A stretch of DNA of 19,473 bases, taken from assembly GCA_036274675.1 (NCBI GenBank), contig DASUFE010000082.1, positions 1 to 19,473 of the forward strand. The letters run 5' to 3'. Positions 14,035 through 19,473 of the stretch are shown one piece after another (position 1 is the stretch's first letter; every line of letters starts with the position of its first letter). The notes under the pieces were generated by a model, which had not been told where the DNA came from, did no database searches, and worked only from the letters and a program-made list of their open reading frames with translations. The DNA is from DASUFE01 sp036274675. Its GTDB lineage: Bacteria; Pseudomonadota; Gammaproteobacteria; HTCC5015. A program made the position numbers and the translations under genes.

Positions 14035-14601
14035 TTACTTGGCGCGGGACATGTACTCCCCGGTGCGGGTGTCGACGCGGATAATCTCCCCTTCCTCGAT
14101 AAACAGCGGTACGTTGACCACAGCGCCGGTTTCCAGATGCGCAGGCTTGGAACCGCCTTGTACTGTATTACCGCGCACACCCGGATCGGTCTGCACGACT
14201 TTCAGGGTTACGAAATTCGGCGCCATCACCGCGAGCGGAGTACCGTTCCACAGCATCACCTGGCACTCATCCTGCTCCTTCAGCCAGATCTTGGATTCGC
14301 CGACGGCCTTTTCTCCGGCCATGATCTGCTCAAAGGTTTCCGGATGCATGAAATGCCAGAACTCGCCATCGTTATAGAGATACTGCAGATTCATTTCCAC
14401 GATATCGGCCGCCTCGACCGTATCGCCGGACTTGAAGGTTCTTTCGATGACACGCCCGGTTTTCAGATTGCGGATCCGGGTGCGGTTGAACGCCTGGCCC
14501 TTGCCCGGCGATACGTATTCGTTTTCGACGATGCTCCAGGGATCGCCGTCCAGCAGGATTTTCAGGCCCGACTTGAATTCATTGGTTGAATATGATGCCA
14601 T
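14035..14601 (-). CDS. efp: Translation elongation factor EF-P
   Basis: EF-P enters the ribosomal E site and rescues ribosomes stalled at polyproline stretches. The 188-residue product has the same length as the E. coli protein and its three-barrel layout. The modification loop VSPGKGQAF places Lys34 where EpmA and EpmB attach beta-lysine, so this is the lysylated rather than the rhamnosylated (Arg32) type. LYNDGEFWHFMHPETFEQI, NVPLFIEEGEIIRVDTRTGE and the terminal YMSRAK are also typical. The ATG has a GGAG site. It diverges from epmB, with only 40 bases between the two start codons, and epmA follows downstream. Confidence 0.98.
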   Translation of the reverse strand: MASYSTNEFKSGLKILLDGDPWSIVENEYVSPGKGQAFNRTRIRNLKTGRVIERTFKSGDTVEAADIVEMNLQYLYNDGEFWHFMHPETFEQIMAGEKAVGESKIWLKEQDECQVMLWNGTPLAVMAPNFVTLKVVQTDPGVRGNTVQGGSKPAHLETGAVVNVPLFIEEGEIIRVDTRTGEYMSRAK

Positions 14602-14641
14602 TCAGCACTCCACTCGATTAGGACATTATCCGAGGGCGCTA

Positions 14642-15715
14642 ATGATACCCGACTCTGCCTGCACTGTAACAGCTCCCGATACCGGTAACGGCGCCCCGAG
14701 CCATCCCGCCGCGATCCCGCTCATGCCCGCCAGCCAGTGGCAGCGCGAGTTGGCTGACGCGATACGCGACCCGCTGGAACTGCTGCGCCTGCTGGAACTG
14801 GACCGACCCGAACTGCGGGAACATGCCTTGGAGGCGGCCCGGCTATTCCCCTTGCGGGTAACGCGCAGTTTCATAGCACGGATGCGCAAGGGCGATCCGG
14901 CCGACCCGCTGCTGCTGCAGGTATTACCGCTGGCGGCGGAACTGGAGCATGTCCCGGGCTTCGGCTCGGATCCCGTGGGAGACCTTGCATCCCAGCGCAC
15001 CCCGGGATTACTGCAGAAATATCACGGCCGAGCCCTGCTGATCACGACCGGCGCCTGCGCCATTCATTGCCGATACTGCTTCCGTCGCGCCTATCCTTAC
15101 GAGTCCGCCGGTTTCAGGCCCGGCCAGCGTGAGGCAATACGCGATGCGTTGCTGGCCGACCCCGGCCTCGAAGAAGTGATACTGAGCGGCGGCGATCCGC
15201 TGACTCTGGCGAACGATAAACTACATCAACTGCTGGAACTGCTGGCGGAAATCCCCCATTTGCGCCGGGTGCGGATCCACAGCCGTCTGCCGGTGGTGCT
15301 GCCCAGTCGGGTAGACACGGGACTCATCGACACATTCAAACGCTCGCGCTTCCGGTTTGTACATGTCATTCACGTCAATCATGCAAATGAAATCGACCCG
15401 TCCGTCGCCGCCGCCGTCGCGACACTGCGCGACACCGGCGCGTTGGTCCTCAACCAGGCTGTGCTGTTGAAAGGCATCAACGATTCCGCGGCAATTCTGG
15501 CCGGGCTGTCGCAGAAACTGATCGAGATCGGGATCATGCCCTACTATCTGCACTTGCTCGATCGCGTACAGGGCGCGCATCACTTTGAGACGGATCAGGA
15601 AAAGGCGGTGCAACTGATCAAGACCCTGCAACAGCAGCTGCCCGGGTACATGGTGCCGAAGCTGGTGCGGGAGGAACAGGGCGCGCCCGGCAAAACGGTG
15701 ATTTCAGCCGATTGA
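14642..15715 (+). CDS. epmB: EF-P beta-lysylation protein EpmB (lysine 2,3-aminomutase-like radical SAM enzyme)
   Basis: EpmB converts lysine to (R)-beta-lysine, which EpmA loads on EF-P. Starting at the ATG at 14642, after a GAGGG ribosome site, the product has 357 residues (342 in E. coli). The radical SAM motif is TTGACAIHCRYCFRR with cysteines 139, 143 and 146 binding the iron-sulfur cluster. EVILSGGDPLTL is the SAM-contacting GGD segment, and PYYLHLLDRVQGAHHFE and MVPKLVREEQGAPGKTVIS are typical of the KamA/EpmB group, where PLP is bound. It has the short form without the extra C-terminal region of true lysine aminomutases. It is divergent from efp; frames further upstream would run into the efp coding region. 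Confidence 0.96.
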   Translation: MIPDSACTVTAPDTGNGAPSHPAAIPLMPASQWQRELADAIRDPLELLRLLELDRPELREHALEAARLFPLRVTRSFIARMRKGDPADPLLLQVLPLAAELEHVPGFGSDPVGDLASQRTPGLLQKYHGRALLITTGACAIHCRYCFRRAYPYESAGFRPGQREAIRDALLADPGLEEVILSGGDPLTLANDKLHQLLELLAEIPHLRRVRIHSRLPVVLPSRVDTGLIDTFKRSRFRFVHVIHVNHANEIDPSVAAAVATLRDTGALVLNQAVLLKGINDSAAILAGLSQKLIEIGIMPYYLHLLDRVQGAHHFETDQEKAVQLIKTLQQQLPGYMVPKLVREEQGAPGKTVISAD

Positions 15716-15738
15716 ATGGTCAACACCTTCAATATCCG

Positions 15739-15744
15739 TATAAT
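15739..15744 (+). promoter_or_regulatory. Candidate -10 box for the fimX leader transcript
   Basis: A perfect TATAAT occurs just after the epmB stop. The best -35 is TGGTCA at 15717-15722, 16 bases upstream and matching four of six. Transcription would begin near 15751 and give a leader of about 330 bases before the fimX-like start codon. Confidence 0.5.
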
Positions 15745-15750
15745 TCAGAC

Positions 15751-16079
15751 TGTGACGGGGAACACAGGCCGCCGCGGCCCCAACAAGTCGGCACTTTACG
15801 CACAGTCCTTCTATTGGCAACATACGAAGAACCTGTTTCATAAGTGTCACGAGTACACCGGGCGGAGTCCCGCGTAAAAACAGGTCAAAGCAAAAATGTA
15901 CCGGGCAAGCCCGGTAGTAAAAAACGGTTTGTCGGCAAACAGTAATGAGCTTTTTTGCGTGCGCTTTTAACCAAGCATACCAAGCACACGCCTACAAGGA
16001 TGTAGGCGGTAGAGCGAAGCAGGAAGCCAATGCCGAGTAATTTTTAGGAAAGCCCGGAAAAAGCCCTGGAGATTGAAAG
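15751..16079 (+). promoter_or_regulatory. Long structured 5' leader of the fimX-like gene with a CsrA/RsmA-type hairpin
   Basis: About 330 bases precede the fimX start with no confident gene. Several stems are visible on the plus strand: ACCTGTTT/AAACAGGT (15831-15838 with 15878-15885) enclosing two small hairpins, TACCGGGC/GCCCGGTA (15899-15916), GTTTG-TCGG-CAAAC (15927-15940) and an 8-bp stem with loop AGGA (15989-16008). The last reads CUACAAGGAUGU across its loop, matching the CsrA SELEX consensus RUACARGGAUGU at 11 of 12 positions, with ACA and UGU paired as that consensus requires. A second GGA lies in a hairpin loop at 15864-15866, and further GGA triplets precede the start, including the Shine-Dalgarno itself (GGAG, 16068-16071). 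This suggests CsrA/RsmA control of translation. A stand-alone small RNA is the alternative. Confidence 0.55.
15989..16008 (+). promoter_or_regulatory. CsrA/RsmA-binding hairpin (8-bp stem, AGGA loop)
   Basis: Bases 15989-15996 pair perfectly with 16001-16008, and the four-base loop is AGGA at 15997-16000. The core ACA-AGGA-UGU is the high-affinity CsrA site as defined by in vitro selection. It lies 70 bases upstream of the GGA in the fimX Shine-Dalgarno, a spacing that could let one CsrA dimer bridge both sites. Confidence 0.6.
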
Positions 16080-18170
16080 TTGGCGATTGAAACCACGCTC
16101 CGCCTGATCGTTATCGAGAATTCCGCGAACGACGCCAACGCCTATGTGAAGGCGTTACGCGCGAGCGGAGTCGCGGTGCGCGAACACTTTATCGCCGACA
16201 AGAATACCGTTGAGGAAAAAATCAGCGACCACCAGCCGGACCTGATCCTGATCAGCCCGGTCAATTCCTATGTCGCTGTCACCGAACTGCCGCCGCTGCT
16301 GGAAAAAATCGGTTCTAATGCCTCCATTATCGTCATGTGCGCCGATAAGAACGAAATGAGCGTCGCCAAGGCGCTCGAAGCCGGCGCGCGCGACCGGATA
16401 TTAAAGGGCGACACGGAGCACCTGCAGGCTGCGGCCAAGCGCGAACTGGCCTACGTCAGCCTGGCCAACAGGCATGCCGCCCTTGACAGGCTGTACCGCG
16501 AAAGCGAGGACCGTTGCCAGATTCTGATGGAAAACTCGCGCGACGCGATCGCCTATGTGCACCAGGGCGCCCACGTCTATGCCAACAAGGCCTACCTTGA
16601 AATGTTCGGTTTCAACAGTTTCGACGATATCGAGGGCCTGCCGATCATGGACATGGTCGCCCCCGAAAAACAGGAAGAATTCAAACAGTTCCTGCGCGGG
16701 CTGAATACGCAGAAAGGGAAAAAGATGGCGCTCGAGACCCAGCTCATCGACGTCAAGCACGAAGCCTTTGTCGGCCGGATGGAGTTCAGCGAGGCCAGCA
16801 TCGAGGGCGAGCCCTGCACCCAGATACTGATCCGGCAGAACGTCGGCGATACCAGCGCGCTGGAAGCCCAGATCAACCAATTAAGCCGGCTGGACCCGCT
16901 GACGGGGCTGCTCAACCGGCAGGCATTCCTTGAGGAGTTCGGCAAGGCTCTGGCGAACGTCAGCAAGAAAAACAAGCACTACTCGCTGTTCCAGATCGGG
17001 ATCGACGATTTCAAGACTATTCAGAACACCGTCGGCCTCGTCGGCAGCGACCAGGTAATCGCGGAGATAGCGGGCCTGATCAAGGGCAGCCTGGAGGCTT
17101 CCGACCTGGCCGGCCGTTACGAAGGCAGCAAATACCTGGTGCTCTCCGAGGCCGCCGCGGAAAAAACGATTCTCGGCCGCAGCAACGCTTTTATCAAGGC
17201 CATCGACAAACACATCTGCCAGGTCGGCGACAAATCCATCAATATCCGGCTGCATATCGGCATCAGTCTGATCGATGACGACAGTCTGGATGTCAACGAA
17301 GTGATGGCGCGCGCCGAGAAAGCCCTCGCCGATGCCTCGACTCCGGAGAACAAGACACGCATCCATATCTACCAACCCAAGGAAGGCGAGATGACGCAGA
17401 AGCAGATCGACGCCGCCTGGGTCAAACGCCTTAAGGAAGCGATGGACAGCGAGCGCTTCCACCTGCTGTTCATGCCGATCATCCAGCTCGACAGCAGCGA
17501 GACTGAGCGCTACGAAGTATTCATGGAAATGGTGAACGAAAAGGGTGAACGCGTCCCGACGGGCGACTTCATGCCCGCCGCGGAGCGTACCAAAATGTCG
17601 AAAATCCTCGACCGCTGGGTGATCACCAAGGCGATCCAGCACCTGGTCAAACGCCTGCAGACCAACCCCAACACCGTCTTCTTCATCAAGCTGACGGGGG
17701 GGTCGCTGGAAGACATGGAGTTGTTCCGCTGGATCAGCGAGAAACTCAAGGCCGCCAATATCCCGAAGTGGCGCGTGATCTTTGAAGTAAAGGAAGACGC
17801 GGTAGTGTCACACCTGAAGCAGGCCCAGGCCTTCGCAACTCTGCTGAAAACCATTCACTGCGGTTTCGCGATCGACGATTTCGGCAAGGGTCCGGATCCG
17901 TTCAAGCTGGTCGAACTGGTGCCCGCCCAATATCTGAAATTCGACAAAAACTTCACCACCGACCTGTCGAAGAACCAGCAGAACCAGCAGACGCTGCGCG
18001 AGATCACGGAAAAGGCCAAAGAGCTGAAAAAACACACCATCATCCAGCACGTCGAAGACGCCGCCACTCTGTCGGTGCTGTGGACCATCGGCGCCAATTT
18101 TACCCAGGGCAATTTCTTCCAGGGCCCCACCAAGCAGATGGATTACGATTTCTCCTCCGGCGGGTTATAA
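16080..18170 (+). CDS. fimX: FimX-like c-di-GMP receptor with degenerate REC-PAS-GGDEF-EAL domains
   Basis: FimX of Pseudomonas and Xanthomonas binds c-di-GMP and controls type IV pilus assembly and twitching. This 696-residue protein has the same length (691 in P. aeruginosa) and order: a receiver-like domain (1-125) in which DLILISP has Ser59 where the phosphorylated Asp should be; PAS (about 145-255); GGDEF (about 268-430) with EGSKY (348-352) instead of GGDEF; and EAL (about 440-690) with EVF (479-481) instead of EAL. Lys537 replaces the metal-binding Asn, although DDFG (599-602) and QGNFFQGP remain. It should therefore bind c-di-GMP but neither make nor cleave it. I use the TTG at 16080-16082, 8 bases after GGAG; it gives MAIETTLRLIVIE, and no ATG lies close by. 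The leader suggests CsrA control. Confidence 0.85.
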   Translation: MAIETTLRLIVIENSANDANAYVKALRASGVAVREHFIADKNTVEEKISDHQPDLILISPVNSYVAVTELPPLLEKIGSNASIIVMCADKNEMSVAKALEAGARDRILKGDTEHLQAAAKRELAYVSLANRHAALDRLYRESEDRCQILMENSRDAIAYVHQGAHVYANKAYLEMFGFNSFDDIEGLPIMDMVAPEKQEEFKQFLRGLNTQKGKKMALETQLIDVKHEAFVGRMEFSEASIEGEPCTQILIRQNVGDTSALEAQINQLSRLDPLTGLLNRQAFLEEFGKALANVSKKNKHYSLFQIGIDDFKTIQNTVGLVGSDQVIAEIAGLIKGSLEASDLAGRYEGSKYLVLSEAAAEKTILGRSNAFIKAIDKHICQVGDKSINIRLHIGISLIDDDSLDVNEVMARAEKALADASTPENKTRIHIYQPKEGEMTQKQIDAAWVKRLKEAMDSERFHLLFMPIIQLDSSETERYEVFMEMVNEKGERVPTGDFMPAAERTKMSKILDRWVITKAIQHLVKRLQTNPNTVFFIKLTGGSLEDMELFRWISEKLKAANIPKWRVIFEVKEDAVVSHLKQAQAFATLLKTIHCGFAIDDFGKGPDPFKLVELVPAQYLKFDKNFTTDLSKNQQNQQTLREITEKAKELKKHTIIQHVEDAATLSVLWTIGANFTQGNFFQGPTKQMDYDFSSGGL

Positions 18171-18173
18171 GAC

Positions 18174-18363
18174 CTCTCGCAAAGTTCGCGGAGTCGCTTG
18201 GTCATAAGACATGTTCGCAGGGTATCCAAAGATCGCCGTGTTATGCCCGCGGATGAGTGTCCCGCGGGCTGCATTGCGATCCTTGAAAAAAACCCTGCGA
18301 TCAAACTTCCATTTCGCGCTCTCGGCGAGCTCTGCGAGAAAAAGTTCTAAACTTTGCGCAGAG
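18174..18363. repeat. Nested inverted repeats between fimX and htpX (MITE- or ERIC-like candidate)
   Basis: Four inverted pairs nest around one centre: CTCTCGCAAAGTT (18174-18186) with AACTTTGCGCAGAG (18350-18363, one-base bulge); TCGCAGGGT (18215-18223) with ACCCTGCGA (18292-18300); GATCGC (18231-18236) with GCGATC (18276-18281); and GCCCGCGG (18245-18252) with CCGCGGGC (18262-18269). The right end covers the last codons and stop of htpX. Alternative local hairpins exist at each end, such as GCTCTGCG/CGCAGAGC (18329-18364). The whole fills the convergent intergenic gap and no T-run marks a classic terminator. It may be a short mobile palindrome or a two-way transcription barrier. Confidence 0.5.
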
Positions 18364-19228
18364 CGTCGATGCGCTCATCAAGCGGCGGGTGACTCATAAA
18401 CAACCGTGCCAACCCCCGGCCGGGCGTTCCGGAAATACCAAAAGCCCGCAGGCGCTGGGGCAGTTGCGCCGGGTGCTGCCGCGCCTGCAGCTGCTGCAGA
18501 GCAGCGATCATCTTCTCACGCCCTGCCAGACGGGCGCCGCCGCGGTCGGCGCGAAATTCGCGCTGCCGGGAAAACCACAGCACAATGATAGTCGCGAATA
18601 TGCCGAGCACCATCTCCGCCACGATGGTGGTGATCCAGAACGCCGGCCCGTGACCGCGCTCAACCTTGAAGACCGCGCGGTCAACCACGTGTCCGATCAC
18701 GCGGGCGAAGAAAATCACGAAGGTATTCACCACGCCCTGAATCAGCGTCAGGGTCACCATATCGCCGTTGGCGACGTGACTGATCTCGTGCCCGAGCACA
18801 GCTTCGGCTTCCTCCCGGGACAGGCTCCGCAAGAGCCCGGCGCTGACCGCAACCAGCGCGTTGTTCTTGTTCGCCCCGGTGGCGAAAGCGTTGATTTCGT
18901 TCGCGGGATAAATTGCGACTTCAGGCATGCCGATATTGGAAGCTTGCGCCTGCCGCCGGACAGTTTCCAACAGCCAGGCCTCGGTCGCATCACGCGGCTG
19001 GGTGATTACTCGGGCGCCGGTCGCCTGCCTGGCGATCCACTTCGAGGTCAGCAGCGAAATAAAGGCTCCGCCGAAACCGAACACGGAGGCGAATACCAGC
19101 AGAGATTGCAGATCCAGGTTGATCCCCCGGCTGTCCATAAAACCCTGGAAGCCGAACAGGCTGAGCGTGATGCTCAACAGCACGATAACGGCCAGGTTGG
19201 TTGCCACAAATAACAGTATGCGTTTCAT
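18347..19228 (-). CDS. htpX: HtpX, inner-membrane zinc metalloprotease
   Basis: HtpX is a heat-shock M48 protease of the inner membrane that helps remove misfolded membrane proteins alongside FtsH. I start at the ATG at 19226-19228 (GGAG 8 bases upstream), giving MKRILLFVATNLAVIVLLSI and exactly 293 residues, the E. coli length; the frame is open further upstream, but that part lies in the promoter region. Two N-terminal helices (5-25 and about 37-57) precede EAEAVLGHEISHVANGDMVT, which holds the HEISH zinc site. Two more helices follow (ITTIVAEMVLGIFATIIVLW region), then SRQREFRADRGGARLAG with the third zinc ligand Glu, and the terminal LFMSHPPLDERIDALRKV. A sigma-32-like promoter lies upstream. 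The stop codon sits within the inverted repeats shared with the gap to fimX. Confidence 0.97.
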   Translation of the reverse strand: MKRILLFVATNLAVIVLLSITLSLFGFQGFMDSRGINLDLQSLLVFASVFGFGGAFISLLTSKWIARQATGARVITQPRDATEAWLLETVRRQAQASNIGMPEVAIYPANEINAFATGANKNNALVAVSAGLLRSLSREEAEAVLGHEISHVANGDMVTLTLIQGVVNTFVIFFARVIGHVVDRAVFKVERGHGPAFWITTIVAEMVLGIFATIIVLWFSRQREFRADRGGARLAGREKMIAALQQLQARQHPAQLPQRLRAFGISGTPGRGLARLFMSHPPLDERIDALRKV

Positions 19229-19271
19229 GCCGACTCCAATATTTGGTTGTAACAGACGCTCAACAAAACCG

Positions 19272-19299
19272 ATATGTGGACAAAACGGATTTTTTAAAG
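19272..19299 (-). promoter_or_regulatory. Sigma-32 (RpoH) type promoter for htpX
   Basis: On the minus strand CTTTAAA (19299-19293) is followed after 13 bases by CCACATAT (19279-19272). Against CTTGAAA and CCCCATnT there is one mismatch in each element. The spacer equals that of the htpG promoter in this window. The leader would be about 36 bases. Confidence 0.6.
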
Positions 19300-19334
19300 C
19301 CTGAACAGCTTTGCAACAATAGACGTGAAACGCC

Positions 19335-19473
19335 TTATTTAGTTTCTTTCTGAAGCTCCAGGCGTTCCACGTCCTGGTAGCCTCGGGGCAGCTTCTTGCC
19401 GCGACGCCCGCGAGGCGCGCGGTACTCCTTGAGTTCATCGGATTTCATTGCCTTGAATTTCTTACCGGCATGC
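19335..19473 (-). CDS. C-terminal end of an unrecognised basic protein (cut by window edge)
   Basis: On the minus strand a frame enters at the window edge and ends at TAA (19335-19337). The last 45 codons read HAGKKFKAMKSDELKEYRAP, then RGRRGKKLPRGYQDVERLEL and QKETK. It is rich in Lys and Arg with a Gly-Arg-rich patch, typical of a disordered or nucleic-acid-binding tail. I do not recognise the family. An internal ATG (19446-19448) could start a 37-residue peptide, but its only ribosome-site candidate (AAGG) is too close. It precedes htpX in the same direction, with 106 bases between. Confidence 0.5.
   Translation of the reverse strand, partial: HAGKKFKAMKSDELKEYRAPRGRRGKKLPRGYQDVERLELQKETK

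Noticed and set aside
15716..15877. 53-codon frame starting ATG directly after the epmB stop (TGAATG)
   Set aside because: It has no ribosome site of its own, no recognisable features, and it overlaps the TATAAT box and the structured leader. Its length is within chance for this composition.
15951..15956. T6 run in the fimX leader as an intrinsic terminator
   Set aside because: The nearest hairpin ends 10 bases before it and no stem ends directly at the run.
18286..18292. T7 on the minus strand as a terminator of htpX
   Set aside because: Only a weak, long-looped stem (GCGA/TCGC) ends near it. The nested inverted repeats describe the region better, though some role in ending htpX transcripts is not excluded.

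Overview
The window looks like chromosomal DNA from a gammaproteobacterium of moderately high GC. The evidence is the rpsP-rimM-trmD-rplS order, a lysine-34 type EF-P with both of its modification enzymes (EpmA, EpmB), an Hsp15 gene, gamma-type HtpG and HtpX, and a FimX-like type IV pilus regulator. The order or genus cannot be fixed from the sequence. There are no insertion sequences, CRISPR arrays, phage genes or plasmid functions.

Layout. Almost everything from 1 to 14601 is on the minus strand, so it is transcribed right to left. In coordinate order: the N-terminal part of an ammonium transporter (1-465, cut by the window edge); the exbB-exbD-tonB operon (2468 down to 707); hslR and a renalase-like FAD oxidoreductase (4187 to 2733); htpG (6184 to 4298); a secreted TPR-like protein of unknown function (8003 to 6249); rpsP-rimM-trmD-rplS (10245 to 8325); a large membrane protein with a C-terminal ICMT-like methyltransferase domain (11866 to 10415); tRNA-Arg(CCT) (12200 to 12125); an RDD membrane protein (12824 to 12270); epmA (13919 to 12936); and efp (14601 to 14035). 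epmB is divergent from efp and on the plus strand (14642-15715). It is followed by a 364-base structured leader and a fimX-like gene (16080-18170). htpX (19228 to 18347) converges on fimX, and the 3' end of an unrecognised gene closes the window.

How the genes work together. Three themes recur. The first is translation: S16, L19, RimM, TrmD, tRNA-Arg, and EF-P with EpmA and EpmB, which attach beta-lysine to EF-P. The second is heat stress: htpG, htpX and hslR; htpG and htpX each have a good match to a sigma-32 promoter with the same 13-base spacer. The third is the cell envelope and surface: TonB energisation, ammonium uptake, and FimX-type c-di-GMP control of pili.

The most interesting material is non-coding. 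The fimX leader holds an 8-bp hairpin with an AGGA loop that is almost identical to the CsrA/RsmA SELEX consensus, placed upstream of a GGAG Shine-Dalgarno and a TTG start. It also holds a possible three-way junction. The exbB promoter region carries four TTTACG units at an exact 11-bp period, the pattern of an OmpR/PhoB/CpxR-family operator. A terminator-shaped hairpin lies between the likely rpsP promoter and the rpsP start codon, although the upstream gene already has its own terminator. The fimX/htpX convergent gap is a nested set of inverted repeats that reaches into the htpX stop codon.
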